A DNA stretch of 64,000 bases from Echinicola marina (GCF_020463795.1 NZ_CP080025.1:747001-811000), one strand, 5' to 3'. Positions 46,042 through 55,848 are shown, counted from the stretch's first letter. Translations and numbers: made by a program. Notes: generated from the sequence alone by a model not told the origin.

Positions 46042-47352
46042 CTAGTTATTTTGTATGATCCACTTCCAAAGGGTCCTATAATTCACCTTGGTTCCGTGCA
46101 CCAATATCCCAATTCTATAGATTTTTCCTGCAATCCAAGTCGTGAAGAAAAAGCCTCCGATCAAAAACAACATTGAAAGAATCAATTCCATGGCTGGAAT
46201 CCCAAAACTAGCCCTGCCCACCATCGCAATGGGCGAGGTAAATGGAATTACAGAAAGCCAAAAGGAAATATTACTGGACGGATCATCCAAAATAAACACA
46301 AACAGACCAAAATAACTGGCCATCAAGGGAATGGTCACTGGAAACATAAATTGCTGCGCATCCGAAGGGGAATCTACCGCTGCACCAATAGCGGCAAAAA
46401 AGGCCCCATAAAGCAGATAGCCCCCTAAAAAATAAAACAAGAAGGTAAATACCAATTGAAGAAAATCTATTCCTTGCAATACTTGGATTATTTTACTCAT
46501 TTCACTCGATTGGCTCATGGCTTGGGCCATTTCCGGATTCGTCATTTCCATCATTTGCTGCTGGGGCATTTGCATCCCAAAATAGCCCATTACCACAGTG
46601 GAAACCACACTGATCAACACTATCCAAATCAAAAACTGTGTCAACCCAACAGCCCCTATACCAATGATCTTTCCCAGCATCAACTGAAAAGGCTTGATGG
46701 AAGACACTAAAATTTCAATAATTCTACTCGATTTTTCCTCTATCACCCCCTGCATAATCTGGGTCCCATATACAAATATAAAAGTGTAAATCAATATCCC
46801 CAGCACAAAGCCTAAGGCATAATTAACACCCGCATCAGCCACTTTCTCTTCACCCTTTTCCCCAAGCGTAATGGCGCTGATCGTAACATCGGTCTTTATA
46901 GACTTTATAAATCCTGGATCAATGCCAGAATCATAAAGTCGAATATCTTCAATTTTTCTTTTTAACTCCCGCTCTAAATGATCCACGAAACCCACACTCG
47001 TATTGCTTTCAGAATAAAACACAATCCCTTTTGGATCTTTTATATCTAGCTTTGGTATATATAAAAAGCCATACCTCCTCCCGTCTTGCACCATAGCCTT
47101 GGCTTCCTCTATAGGCAAACCCGAGTAGGAAAAGGCATATTGCCCGCTACTTTCCATAAAAAACTGCCCCCCTTCATCTACAACCTCTATGATTTTAAGG
47201 GCTTCCTCGCTCTCCTCGCTCAAGGAAATCCAAAGAAAGACTCCCAATATCGCAGGAAACACCAATGGCGTAATCAGTGTAGCTAACAAAAAAGATTTTT
47301 TCCTAACCCTTGCCAGATACTCCCTCTTGATAACCAAAAAAACCTTATTCAT
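46042..47352 (-). CDS. ABC-2 type exporter permease (NatB-like)
   Basis: Membrane subunit of an ABC exporter (436 residues). One N-terminal helix (FLLATLITPLVFPAILGVFL) is followed by a large extracytoplasmic domain (about 45-175) and then about five helices, including ALGFVLGILIYTFIFVYGTQ and YGAFFAAIGAAVDSPSDAQQ. EEKSSRIIEILVSSIKPFQL is a hallmark of NatB/YhaP-type permeases. The gene overlaps the ATPase gene by 8 nt, so the two are translated together. Na+ or drug export is possible but not shown. Confidence 0.9.
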   Translation of the reverse strand: MNKVFLVIKREYLARVRKKSFLLATLITPLVFPAILGVFLWISLSEESEEALKIIEVVDEGGQFFMESSGQYAFSYSGLPIEEAKAMVQDGRRYGFLYIPKLDIKDPKGIVFYSESNTSVGFVDHLERELKRKIEDIRLYDSGIDPGFIKSIKTDVTISAITLGEKGEEKVADAGVNYALGFVLGILIYTFIFVYGTQIMQGVIEEKSSRIIEILVSSIKPFQLMLGKIIGIGAVGLTQFLIWIVLISVVSTVVMGYFGMQMPQQQMMEMTNPEMAQAMSQSSEMSKIIQVLQGIDFLQLVFTFLFYFLGGYLLYGAFFAAIGAAVDSPSDAQQFMFPVTIPLMASYFGLFVFILDDPSSNISFWLSVIPFTSPIAMVGRASFGIPAMELILSMLFLIGGFFFTTWIAGKIYRIGILVHGTKVNYRTLWKWIIQNN

Positions 47353-48250
47353 GCTCGTTTTCTTTTACCTTTTGAATAAAAATCTCTTCTATGGTAGGAA
47401 TTACTTCCGAAAAACTCAACAACTCACCATAACTCATCAACTCGGAAACAAAAATATTATGATCATCATCCTTCATCTTTATCTTAAATTCATGATGTCC
47501 CTCATCAGTCAACTTAAAATCCCATATACCATCAGGCAAGCTTCCGTTTACCTTTCCGAGCATCACAGAAAAAGTATTGGACCTTGCATGGTTTTTCACT
47601 GCCTGAACAGCGCCATCCAGCACCTTATGTGACTTATTGATCATAGCGAGGTGATCACACAGTAGCTCCACCGATTCCATTCTGTGTGTCGACAGCATAA
47701 CAGTGGTACCACTGTCTTTCATCTCTATGATTTCATTTTTGATAATCTCCGCATTCACAGGATCAAAACCCGAAAAGGGTTCATCTAATATCAATATTTC
47801 TGGCTCATGAATAACGGTGGCCACAAACTGCACCTTTTGGGCCATGCCCTTTGAGAGATCTTCGATTTTCTTGTCCTTCCAAGCCGCAATATCCAGTTTT
47901 TCCAACCAATGGCCCACTTTCTTCTTAGCATCAAAGGAAGAAAGTCCTTTCAGCTGTGCAAAATACAACAGCTGTTCAGCTACTTTCATTCGCTTGTACA
48001 GGCCCCTCTCTTCTGGAAGATAACCTATATGTTTGATGTGTTTTGGTGCTAAGCTTTCACCCTTCACCAATACTTCGCCCTTATCTGCTTCTATGATTTG
48101 ATTTACAATCCGTATCAAGGAAGTTTTTCCCGCTCCATTTGGTCCTAATAAACCAAACACCTTCCCTTCGGGAATTTCCAAATCGATATTGGTAAGAGCG
48201 GCTTGTGATCCATAGCTTTTATAAAGCCCTTCAATTTTAAGAATACCCAA
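47345..48250 (-). CDS. ABC exporter ATP-binding subunit (NatA-like)
   Basis: ATPase subunit of 301 residues. Walker A is GLLGPNGAGKTSLIRIVNQI, the Q-loop is near HIGYLPEERGLYKRMKVAEQ, the signature is EDLSKGMAQKVQFVATVIHE, and Walker B is ILILDEPFSGFDPVNAEIIK, with the switch His in LSTHRMESVE. The C-terminal 70 residues are the accessory domain of this subfamily. YLPEERGLY is typical for NatA/YhaQ-type proteins. It overlaps and precedes the permease gene. Confidence 0.93.
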   Translation of the reverse strand: MGILKIEGLYKSYGSQAALTNIDLEIPEGKVFGLLGPNGAGKTSLIRIVNQIIEADKGEVLVKGESLAPKHIKHIGYLPEERGLYKRMKVAEQLLYFAQLKGLSSFDAKKKVGHWLEKLDIAAWKDKKIEDLSKGMAQKVQFVATVIHEPEILILDEPFSGFDPVNAEIIKNEIIEMKDSGTTVMLSTHRMESVELLCDHLAMINKSHKVLDGAVQAVKNHARSNTFSVMLGKVNGSLPDGIWDFKLTDEGHHEFKIKMKDDDHNIFVSELMSYGELLSFSEVIPTIEEIFIQKVKENEHE

Positions 48251-48320
48251 AACAGAAAATTTTTATCCTTGGTAATAATAAGAGAAAATACAACATTAGA
48301 TTTATTCTTAAAACAATTAC

Positions 48321-49214
48321 TTATTTAAGTGTAAGTGAACCAACAGAAACGTCTATCTCAAAAGTCATAATATTATCAGCATCTTCATGATAGCCTTTAC
48401 TTGCAAAAGTCTCACTATCAATACTCGACAAATGGCTCGGCACACTTGTCCTGCACATGGCAGTAGAGTTTATCTTGACAATGTACGGGTAGCGGCTTGC
48501 AGGAAGTATTATATATACTGACCCTGCTCCAACTGTTGCAGAAACATTACATGGCTTAAGAATGTCAAAATCATCCTTAAAATTCAGGTCTATCTTACCA
48601 TAATTAACATCAAAGATCATTTGATCTGCTTTGGCGCAAGCTATATTTACACCTTTCACAGTCCCCATATTGACCTTTACCATCAGGGTATCCATCTCAA
48701 CACCATTACTGGCATCCTTAACATAGTTCAAATCCACATCTGCCGTGGCTGTCTTCACCTTGCATTTCTTTACCCTCAAGCCTGAAAGGTCCAAGTTGGC
48801 CTTCCCTATCCCAAAGTGAAAATCCATATCATAAGTATAATCCTCACTCAGCCCCACCTCCCAAGTATGATCAAAATCACCTGCACTATTGGCAAAAAGT
48901 TTTGAGGACAAGTCTTTACCAAAACCATCATTTTCAACATTATGATGGCTCAAACTGGCATGCAAAACCCTGTTCTCCAATTCATAATTAAATTCAGGAA
49001 GAATATTCACCTTTGCTAAATGGGTATGAATCAAAATCGGATCGGAAGAATACATCCGCTTTATCTGGGATACACCTTTATATGAAGAAAAATCCAAACG
49101 TACTAAATCTACCCCAGGCTGTTCTTCCACATTAAATTCCTTTATTATTTGGGCTTTAACAGCCCAACAATAGCAGGAAGAGAGGAACAGGAGTAAGCAC
49201 AATTTATTCAACAT
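48321..49214 (-). CDS. Secreted beta-rich protein (toastrack/DUF4097-like)
   Basis: A 297-residue protein with a Sec signal (LCLLLFLSSCYCWAVKAQ). The mature part is made of repeating beta segments (GIGKANLDLSGLRVKKCKVK, VNMGTVKGVNIACAKADQMI, VNYGKIDLNFKDDFDI, VGAGSVYIILPASRYPYIVK), the pattern of toastrack/DUF4097 adhesin-like folds. The function of this group is unknown. It lies upstream of the ABC exporter genes on the same strand with a 70-nt gap, so it might share the transcript, but this is uncertain. Confidence 0.65.
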   Translation of the reverse strand: MLNKLCLLLFLSSCYCWAVKAQIIKEFNVEEQPGVDLVRLDFSSYKGVSQIKRMYSSDPILIHTHLAKVNILPEFNYELENRVLHASLSHHNVENDGFGKDLSSKLFANSAGDFDHTWEVGLSEDYTYDMDFHFGIGKANLDLSGLRVKKCKVKTATADVDLNYVKDASNGVEMDTLMVKVNMGTVKGVNIACAKADQMIFDVNYGKIDLNFKDDFDILKPCNVSATVGAGSVYIILPASRYPYIVKINSTAMCRTSVPSHLSSIDSETFASKGYHEDADNIMTFEIDVSVGSLTLK

Positions 49215-49257
49215 ACGAATAAATTACGGTTCACTATCTAAAAGGTTCTATTAATCA

Positions 49258-49288
49258 CGAAAAAAGCCGGAAAAATCCCCGGCTTTTC
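49258..49288 (-). terminator. Terminator of grpE-dnaJ
   Basis: Arms AAAAGCCGG / CCGGCTTTT. On the minus strand the hairpin ends in GGCTTTTTTCG, 23 nt after the dnaJ stop. Confidence 0.85.
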
Positions 49289-49310
49289 AAATATCTATCT
49301 GACTGTCTGA

Positions 49311-50423
49311 CTAAAAGAATTCCTTCATTTTGTCAAAAAAGGTCTTTTCAGACTTTCCTGGATCAGGAATAAAGTTCTCAGAAGCCCTTAGTGATTCTAA
49401 TTTTTCACGCTCTTCCTTGGTCAATTGTTTCGGCGTCCAAACATTAACATGGATTAACTGATCCCCACGGCCATAGCCATTGAGGTCTTTTACACCTTTT
49501 CCTTTTAACCTCAATATCTTACCGCTTTGAGTACCTGGCTCCAACTTGATTTTCACCTTACCATCAATGGTCGGCACTTCAATCTGCGCTCCCAAAGCCG
49601 CATCAATAAAGCTGGCATAAAGATCAAAAACCACATTATTACCATCTCTTTGGAGAATTTCATCTTCGATCTCTTCAATAACAATAAGCAAATCCCCCGC
49701 TACACCTCCAGGTATTTCATTCCCTTTTCCAGAAAGGCTCAACTGCATACCATCAGCTACGCCACCTGGAATATTGATAGGAATAACTTCTTCTTTAAGT
49801 AATAAACCATTGGCATCCGCATTCTCAGGCTTTTTATCAATAATCTGTCCACTCCCTCCGCAGCTTGGACAAGCACTTGCTGAAACCATTTGGCCCAGCA
49901 TGGTATTCACTACTTTCTTTACCTGTCCGGATCCTTGACATGTTGAGCAAGTTTTGAAACTTACCCCGTCAGCAACAACATGGCGTTTGACTTTGATTTT
50001 CTTTTCTACTCCGTGGGCCACCTCTTTCAGGTTAACCTTAAGCTTTACACGCAAGTTGGTCCCTTTTCTTACCCTTCGGCCACCTCTACTTCCGCCACCG
50101 AAAAAGGAATCGAATCCACCTCCACCTCCGAAGATGTCGCCAAATTGAGAGAAGATATCATCCATGTTCATACCTCCTCCACCAAAACCGCCATTACCGC
50201 TGACACCTTGGTGGCCAAAGCGGTCATATCGATCCTTCTTCTCTGGATTACTTAATACCTCATAGGCCTCCGCTGCTTCCTTAAACTTTTCCTCAGCAGT
50301 ATGATCATCCGGATTCTTGTCAGGGTGATACTTGATGGCCATTTTCCTGTAAGCCTTCTTTATTTCACCCTCACTTGCATCTTTTGAAATTCCTAATACT
50401 TCGTAATAGTCTCTTTTTGCCAT
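49311..50423 (-). CDS. dnaJ: Chaperone DnaJ with reduced zinc finger
   Basis: Hsp40 co-chaperone that delivers clients to DnaK and stimulates its ATPase. The J domain is at 1-70 with HPD in [10 protein letters not shown] Gly/Phe-rich linker follows ([20 protein letters not shown]). The cysteine region has only two CxxCxGxG units (CSTCQGSGQ and CPSCGGSGQ) instead of the usual four, so it can bind about one zinc. The C-terminal substrate domains (VPINIPGG-like [20 protein letters not shown]) complete it, at 370 residues. The gene follows grpE by 6 nt. Confidence 0.94.
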   Translation of the reverse strand: MAKRDYYEVLGISKDASEGEIKKAYRKMAIKYHPDKNPDDHTAEEKFKEAAEAYEVLSNPEKKDRYDRFGHQGVSGNGGFGGGGMNMDDIFSQFGDIFGGGGGFDSFFGGGSRGGRRVRKGTNLRVKLKVNLKEVAHGVEKKIKVKRHVVADGVSFKTCSTCQGSGQVKKVVNTMLGQMVSASACPSCGGSGQIIDKKPENADANGLLLKEEVIPINIPGGVADGMQLSLSGKGNEIPGGVAGDLLIVIEEIEDEILQRDGNNVVFDLYASFIDAALGAQIEVPTIDGKVKIKLEPGTQSGKILRLKGKGVKDLNGYGRGDQLIHVNVWTPKQLTKEEREKLESLRASENFIPDPGKSEKTFFDKMKEFF

Positions 50424-50429
50424 AACTAA

Positions 50430-51008
50430 TTAAGATCCAATGACTACCTTGGCATACCTAACTACTTTTTCGCCAAGCATATAGCCTTTTTCCACCACAT
50501 CGATTACTTTACCCTTAAGATCCTCAGATGGAGCCGGTATTTGGGTAATGGCTTCCTGCTTATCCGCATCAAAGTCTTTACCGATTACATCTTCCATTTG
50601 AGTCAAGCCCTTCGCCTCAAGTACTTTGGTCAACTTATGATAGATCAATAAACTTCCTTCCAGAACTTTTTGATTCCCAGTCTCGCTCTCTTCGGCTTTG
50701 ATGGCTCTTTCAAAATCATCCACCACAGTAATCAAATCCTTCAAAACGTCCTCTGAGGCTGTTTTGATCAAATCCAACCTCTCTTTAGAAGTCCTTCTTC
50801 TGTAGTTTTCAAATTCTGAGTATAACCTCAGGTATTTATCTTTTAATTCTTGATTCTCTGCTTTCAACTTATCTTCTTCTGACAATTCTTCAGTAGCTGC
50901 TTTCTCGTCAGATACTTTCTCCTCTTGGCTTTCAGCACCATTTTCTTGCTTTAGTGCTTGATCTTCTGATTCCACTGGCTCTTCGGTCGCTGCTTTATCC
51001 TTATTCAT
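50430..51008 (-). CDS. grpE: Nucleotide exchange factor GrpE
   Basis: Exchange factor for DnaK (192 residues). A long charged N-terminal region rich in Glu/Lys (about 1-55) precedes the coiled coil (LKAENQELKDKYLRLYSEFE, NYRRRTSKERLDLIKTASED) and the C-terminal beta domain (DADKQEAITQIPAPSEDLKG, VIDVVEKGYMLGEKVVRYAK). It is immediately upstream of dnaJ on the same strand with a 6-nt gap, the standard heat-shock pair; dnaK is not in this window. Confidence 0.95.
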   Translation of the reverse strand: MNKDKAATEEPVESEDQALKQENGAESQEEKVSDEKAATEELSEEDKLKAENQELKDKYLRLYSEFENYRRRTSKERLDLIKTASEDVLKDLITVVDDFERAIKAEESETGNQKVLEGSLLIYHKLTKVLEAKGLTQMEDVIGKDFDADKQEAITQIPAPSEDLKGKVIDVVEKGYMLGEKVVRYAKVVIGS

Positions 51009-51116
51009 ACCTTATTTAACTATATTTTCTATTATCCTAAATGAAATACAAAATTAATTCACTCTAGTCTGCAACAACAATTAGTTTGCCACAATGGTTT
51101 TCCTGACAAACTGGCA

Positions 51117-52109
51117 TTAAGCAATTATTGCACTGTAAATTAGGTCTTTGAGTTTTTCTAGATTATGCTGGCTTACAGACGAAATAAACAAATATGGCAC
51201 ATCTTCCGGCACATCTGATTTCATCTCCTCCATCAACTCCTCATCCAACATATCAGATTTAGAAATAGCCAAAATTCTCCTTTTGTCCAGTAATTCAGGA
51301 TTATATTCCTTTAATTCATTCAACAACACATGATACTGTTCCTTGATACTATCTGCATCCGAAGGAATCAAAAACAGAAGGATGGAGTTTCGTTCAATAT
51401 GTCTTAAAAACCGCAGTCCCAACCCCCTTCCTTCAGCCGCGCCTTCTATTATCCCCGGGATATCCGCCATCACAAAAGACCTGTCATCTCTATAGCTTAC
51501 CACTCCAAGATTGGGGACCAAGGTAGTAAACGGATAATCGCCTATTTCGGGCTTAGCAGCTGAGATACTTGACAGTAATGTGGATTTACCAGCATTGGGA
51601 AAACCAACAAGACCAACATCTGCCAATAGCTTTAGCTCAAGGATAATCCATTCTTCTATCCCTTCTTCTCCAGGCTGGGCATAGTGGGGAGCCTGATTAG
51701 TGGAAGTCTTAAAATGATCATTTCCTAAGCCACCTCGTCCACCCTTGGTCAATATCACCTCTTGACCATCCTCTGTGATCTCAAAGCGAACTTCTTTGGT
51801 TTCAGCATCTTTGGCAACAGTACCCAGTGGAACTTCCAGAATAATATCACCGCCGTCTTTCCCTTTCCTTCTTCCTCCTTCACCTCCTTTACCATTTTGG
51901 GCAATCACGTGCTTCTTATATTTAAGGTGTAAAAGAGTCCATAACTGGGCATTCCCCCTCAAAATTATGTGCCCACCTCTACCTCCATCACCTCCATCAG
52001 GACCTCCTTTGGGCACATGTTTCTCACGCCTAAAATGGGCAGAACCAGCCCCTCCTGCACCCGAACGGGAACAAAACTTCACATAATCAATAAAATTAGA
52101 ATCTGCCAC
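51117..52109 (-). CDS. obg: GTPase Obg (CgtA)
   Basis: Essential ribosome-associated GTPase in 50S assembly and stress control. From GTG 52109 it has 330 residues: an Obg glycine-rich domain ([40 protein letters not shown]) and the G domain ([40 protein letters not shown], then [10 protein letters not shown]). The longer frame to 52139 adds ten residues before [12 protein letters not shown] and is less likely, because family members start about two residues before NFIDYVK. The gene is third in the hpt-adk-obg series. Confidence 0.94.
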   Translation of the reverse strand: MADSNFIDYVKFCSRSGAGGAGSAHFRREKHVPKGGPDGGDGGRGGHIILRGNAQLWTLLHLKYKKHVIAQNGKGGEGGRRKGKDGGDIILEVPLGTVAKDAETKEVRFEITEDGQEVILTKGGRGGLGNDHFKTSTNQAPHYAQPGEEGIEEWIILELKLLADVGLVGFPNAGKSTLLSSISAAKPEIGDYPFTTLVPNLGVVSYRDDRSFVMADIPGIIEGAAEGRGLGLRFLRHIERNSILLFLIPSDADSIKEQYHVLLNELKEYNPELLDKRRILAISKSDMLDEELMEEMKSDVPEDVPYLFISSVSQHNLEKLKDLIYSAIIA

Positions 52110-52205
52110 GGCTATATTTATTATTTCATCCCTAAACAAAATTGGCTAAGAAAAATTCTTAGCCAACCATTAAATCTTCTGCAAAGATACTATTTATTTC
52201 CTAGA

Positions 52206-52778
52206 TTAATACTTATCTATTTCTGCACAAATTTTCTCGAAGATGACTTCTATCCCTCCCACTCCATGAATAGTGGATAGTTTACCCTGCTTTTCATAAT
52301 AATCCGCCACAGGAAGGGTTTCATCTTTGTACACCTTGATCCTGGTATTGATCTTTTCCTCATCCTGATCGTCCACACGACCTGAAGTTTTACCTCTATG
52401 TCGAATTCTTTCTTTCAGCTCTTCCTCAGGAACATCCAAGGCGATCATTCCAGAAATAGCCTCTCCTTTATCTTCCAATAATTTGTCCAATGCCTCTGCC
52501 TGGGCTACAGTCCTCGGAAAACCATCCAAGATAAACCCATTTGCATTTTCAGTAGTTTTGAACTTATCATCCACCATCCCAATCACTACTTCATCAGGAA
52601 CCAATCTTCCTTCGTCCATATATTTCTGAGCGAGCTTACCCAACTCGGTACCTTCACCAAGGTGCTTTCTAAACAAATCTCCAGTAGAAATATGAACAAG
52701 GTTGTACTTGGAGATTAACTTTTCACTTTGTGTCCCTTTGCCTGCACCAGGAGGTCCAAATAAAACTATATTTAGCAT
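52206..52778 (-). CDS. adk: Adenylate kinase
   Basis: Catalyses ATP + AMP = 2 ADP to balance adenine nucleotides. The 190-residue protein has the P-loop FGPPGAGKGTQSEKLISKYN, the AMP-binding STGDLFRKHL and the motif GFILDGFPRTVAQAEALD. The LID region is short (IRHRGKTSGRVDDQDEEKIN), without zinc cysteines, as in short-type enzymes. It lies 42 nt after hpt and 96 nt before obg, so the three form one likely operon. Confidence 0.96.
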   Translation of the reverse strand: MLNIVLFGPPGAGKGTQSEKLISKYNLVHISTGDLFRKHLGEGTELGKLAQKYMDEGRLVPDEVVIGMVDDKFKTTENANGFILDGFPRTVAQAEALDKLLEDKGEAISGMIALDVPEEELKERIRHRGKTSGRVDDQDEEKINTRIKVYKDETLPVADYYEKQGKLSTIHGVGGIEVIFEKICAEIDKY

Positions 52779-52820
52779 AATATGAATATTGTTTGTGCTG
52801 TGATCCCCATGCTATTTGGG

Positions 52821-53348
52821 TCACTTAAGTTGATATATTTCTTTTAAATTCCTACCGAAACCATCATAATCCAACCCATAACCTACCACAAATTTGTCAG
52901 GGATCTCAAACCCTACATAATCAAGCATGACTGGCTTTTTCAAAGCAGCTGGCTTAAAGAGCAAACTCACAACTGAAATACTTGCAGGCCCTTTTTCGGA
53001 AATCGTTTCTAACAAATGCGTCATACTAACTCCCGTATCTACGATATCCTCCACCACAATCACTTCCCTGCCTTTAATCTCCTCAGACACCCCTATCAAT
53101 TCCCTTACCTTCCCAGTGGAATTCATGGCCTGATATGATGAAATTTTAATAAAGGACATTTGTAGTGGGATATCCACCTTCTTCATCAAATCCGAGACAA
53201 ACATAAAAGCCCCATTCAACACCCCCAACACCAATGGGTTTCTCCCCCTGTAATCCTTGGATATGTCTTTGGCTATACAATTAATCCTTTCATCCAACTC
53301 TTCAGCAGAGATAAACGGGGTGAATTCTTTATCCTTTACCTTCATCAT
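52821..53348 (-). CDS. hpt: Hypoxanthine phosphoribosyltransferase
   Basis: Purine-salvage enzyme converting hypoxanthine or guanine plus PRPP to IMP or GMP. The 175-residue protein has the PRPP motif REVIVVEDIVDTGVSMTHLL, the flexible-loop region FIKISSYQAMNSTGKVRELI and the C-terminal FVVGYGLDYDGFGRNLKEIY. I use ATG 53348; ATG 53345 is next and equally possible. The longer frame from a TTG at 53384 reads through the terminator hairpin at 53354-53377 and is rejected. Confidence 0.94.
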   Translation of the reverse strand: MMKVKDKEFTPFISAEELDERINCIAKDISKDYRGRNPLVLGVLNGAFMFVSDLMKKVDIPLQMSFIKISSYQAMNSTGKVRELIGVSEEIKGREVIVVEDIVDTGVSMTHLLETISEKGPASISVVSLLFKPAALKKPVMLDYVGFEIPDKFVVGYGLDYDGFGRNLKEIYQLK

Positions 53349-53353
53349 TAATA

Positions 53354-53377
53354 ATAAAAAAGCCCTAAAACTAGGGC
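53354..53377 (-). terminator. Terminator hairpin of the M42-like gene, within the hpt leader
   Basis: GCCCTA / TAGGGC arms with a short loop. On the minus strand the hairpin is followed by TTTTTTATT. It ends the peptidase transcript but also lies between the hpt promoter box and the hpt start codon. Confidence 0.7.
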
Positions 53378-53381
53378 GATA

Positions 53382-53389
53382 CAAATATA
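53382..53389 (-). promoter_or_regulatory. Candidate -7 box of hpt
   Basis: The minus strand reads TATATTTG, matching TAnnTTTG. Transcription would begin near 53376, at the edge of the hairpin. Confidence 0.5.
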
Positions 53390-53430
53390 GAAAATTTTAG
53401 CCTCACCTTCCTAATTTGGAAGCCAAAGAC

Positions 53431-54348
53431 TTAAAGGTGAGTCATTAGGTATTTGTAGAGATCTATCATTGCTGCCAAATCTTTAAGAGACACCTTTTCA
53501 TATGGGGTATGAACATTATCCTCAGGAGCCCCTATAAAACACCAGTCTACAGGATACGGACTCATTTGAATTTCCCTTCCATCACTTCCCCCGGCCCCTT
53601 CCACCTCTATTTGAAAGGGAACGCCACTTCTCTGCGCCAGTGCAACGATCTTGTCTGTAAAGACCTTCCTTGGAATAAATTTATCCCTTAACGAAATCGC
53701 AACGCCCTCATGATGCTTTACACCCTCGGTCACCCAAGTTATATCGGATATCAACGCTTGTCGTACCTCCCACTTTTCATAAATATATTTGATCAAAAAG
53801 GGAACACTCCCCCCTCCATGTTCTTCATAAGTGGAAAAAACAATCACGCCATTTTCCAGATCCTCACAAATTTTGAGTGCATTGTACACCCCGAGCCTAT
53901 TATCCAAATATGCTGCTTGAATAAATTCTTCATTTAAAACAACATTTTGTTTAAAAGACAAATTGGTACCTGGAATAATCCCACGTTTAAAGTCATGTAT
54001 CAAAAAGTCATCAACAATTTTTACCTTGCATTCTATTGGGCCTAAAGCATCCTCACCCACCAATTCATCACCATCATTTACATCTGGTCCACCTATCGCA
54101 ACCAACTGATTATCATACCTTGATGTAAAACCAATGGTATCAATATGCGCAAATACGGCTGTCCTAGGCGATCCAAACTTGAGTATAATATTATCTTGAA
54201 ATATTCCACCATGATAGACTTCTGGCTGAACTTTCCACTCAGCTTTTCGTTCAAGTACATAATCAACAATAAATGCAGAAAGCTCATATTCGTCTCCTGA
54301 CACACCTCTTTTTTGGAGGATTTCGAGTAAAATATCCAATGTTGGCAT
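53431..54348 (-). CDS. M42/M20-like metallopeptidase
   Basis: Zinc aminopeptidase-like protein of 305 residues. Metal-ligand motifs fit the M42/M20 clan: TAVFAHIDTIGF (His, Asp), QAAYLDNRLGVY (bridging Asp), VIVFSTYEEHGGG (catalytic Glu pair) and LISDITWVTEGVKH (Asp), with a final His at PEDNVHTPYEKV. It is shorter than classic M42 enzymes. The peptide or amide substrate is unknown. It ends just before the hpt promoter region. Confidence 0.85.
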   Translation of the reverse strand: MPTLDILLEILQKRGVSGDEYELSAFIVDYVLERKAEWKVQPEVYHGGIFQDNIILKFGSPRTAVFAHIDTIGFTSRYDNQLVAIGGPDVNDGDELVGEDALGPIECKVKIVDDFLIHDFKRGIIPGTNLSFKQNVVLNEEFIQAAYLDNRLGVYNALKICEDLENGVIVFSTYEEHGGGSVPFLIKYIYEKWEVRQALISDITWVTEGVKHHEGVAISLRDKFIPRKVFTDKIVALAQRSGVPFQIEVEGAGGSDGREIQMSPYPVDWCFIGAPEDNVHTPYEKVSLKDLAAMIDLYKYLMTHL

Positions 54349-54434
54349 AGTTTATGAGTAAATTATTTTGCAAATTTCAGACTTAATAGCTAAAAACAAA
54401 TAGTCAAAAGTTTATAGTTATTGAATAAAAAATA

Positions 54435-54442
54435 TACATTTG
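54435..54442 (+). promoter_or_regulatory. Candidate -7 box of the OmpA-family gene
   Basis: TACATTTG matches TAnnTTTG, 77 nt before the ATG at 54519. Confidence 0.5.
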
Positions 54443-54518
54443 CATTACAGTTAATAGTTACTAAGTTTGGATTTAAATTAATTAAACACTTAATTTTGGA
54501 AAAAATTTTTTTTTAATC

Positions 54519-55793
54519 ATGAAAAAATTATTACTATCAACATTAATGGCTGGTGCCTTAGCAGTTGGAGCTAATGCACAGAATGACTTCAACAAGTGGT
54601 CAATCGACGTTAATGGTGGGTTTAATAAACCAATGGCTCCAATTACGCCAGGTTATTATTCTCCATCTTTGAATCTTGGACATGCTGACCTTGGCGTTAG
54701 ATACATGTTCAATGAGAAATTTGGTGCTAAACTTGATTACGGATTTGGTAAGTATCAAGAAGCTGACGGGACTCCCGAATTTGAGACCAATTACTACAGA
54801 GTGAACCTTCAAGGTGTTGCTAACCTTGGTAGAATCATGAACTTTGAGACTTTCTCAAGAAGCATTGGTTTATTGGGTCATTTTGGAGCTGGTTTCGGAA
54901 GAGTGACTCCTCAATCTAATACTTGGGCCGATTTTGAGGATAATGTTTATAACTTTATCACAGGATTGACAGCACAAGTAAAACTTGGTAACAGAGTAGC
55001 ACTTAATGGTGACATCAGTACCGTTATTGCTGGTCGTCAAGATGTAGCTTTTGATGGAGCTTCTTCTATCAATGCCGGAACTGAGAATGGTTACTATGGT
55101 GCCAATGCAGTTTCTTGGACTGGTACACTTGGTCTTTCTTTCTACCTTGGTGGTCACAGCACTCATGCTGACTGGTACATCAGAGATGACAAGTATGCTA
55201 CCAAAGACGAATTGGAAAGCCAAATCGGAGAGATCAAAGACATGTTGAAAGACTCTGACGGTGATGGTGTACCTGATTACCTAGACAAAGAGCCTAACAC
55301 TCCTGCTGGAGCAAGAGTTGATTCTCACGGTAGAACTTTAGACTCTGATGGTGACGGTATTCCTGATCATTCTGACGAATGTGCTTTCGTTCCTGGTCCT
55401 GCATCTAACAACGGTTGCCCTGTAGAAGATGTTGAAGAAGAAGACTTCTTCAAGAAAGCTATCAACGAAGGTTATGTAAATGTTTACTATGCTTTCGATA
55501 GTGCTAAACCACTTGGTTATTCTTCATCTTCAGTTAACTATGTAGCTAATTTCTTGAAGAGAAACCCTGGCGTTAACGTAGAAGTTAAAGGTTATGCTGA
55601 TGAAATTGGACCAGAAGATTACAACATCAAATTGTCTGAAAGAAGAGCTAAAGCCGTTTACGATCTATTAATCGCTGCCGGTATCGACGCTTCTAGAATT
55701 TCTTACAAAGGATACGGTGAAGATACTAGCGTAGACAAGCAATCTAAAGATGCTCGTCAGTTGGCTAGAAGAGCTTCATTCGAAGTTCAATAA
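54519..55793 (+). CDS. OmpA-family outer membrane protein with thrombospondin type 3 repeats
   Basis: Outer membrane protein anchoring the envelope to peptidoglycan (424 residues). After a signal (ending AVGANAQ) comes an N-terminal beta-barrel (about 22-225), a linker with two calcium-binding type 3 repeats (DSDGDGVPDYLDKEPNTPAG and DSDGDGIPDHSDECAFVPGP), and the C-terminal OmpA domain (about 315-424), with VYYAFDSAKPL, EVKGYADEIGPEDYNIKLSE and RRAKAVYDLLIAAG. The codon use has more T-ending codons than its neighbours, in line with high expression. A terminator follows. Confidence 0.93.
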   Translation: MKKLLLSTLMAGALAVGANAQNDFNKWSIDVNGGFNKPMAPITPGYYSPSLNLGHADLGVRYMFNEKFGAKLDYGFGKYQEADGTPEFETNYYRVNLQGVANLGRIMNFETFSRSIGLLGHFGAGFGRVTPQSNTWADFEDNVYNFITGLTAQVKLGNRVALNGDISTVIAGRQDVAFDGASSINAGTENGYYGANAVSWTGTLGLSFYLGGHSTHADWYIRDDKYATKDELESQIGEIKDMLKDSDGDGVPDYLDKEPNTPAGARVDSHGRTLDSDGDGIPDHSDECAFVPGPASNNGCPVEDVEEEDFFKKAINEGYVNVYYAFDSAKPLGYSSSSVNYVANFLKRNPGVNVEVKGYADEIGPEDYNIKLSERRAKAVYDLLIAAGIDASRISYKGYGEDTSVDKQSKDARQLARRASFEVQ

Positions 55794-55813
55794 GCTTCAA
55801 AACACATAAATTT

Positions 55814-55845
55814 AAAAACCGACCTTTACAGGTCGGTTTTTTTTT
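55814..55845 (+). terminator. Terminator of the OmpA-family gene
   Basis: Arms AAACCGACCT / AGGTCGGTTT with a 4-nt loop and a run of nine T. Confidence 0.9.
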
Positions 55846-55848
55846 GCT

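Noticed and set aside
53349-53384. Longer hpt start from TTG 53384
   Set aside because: It would translate the terminator hairpin and starts inside the promoter box.
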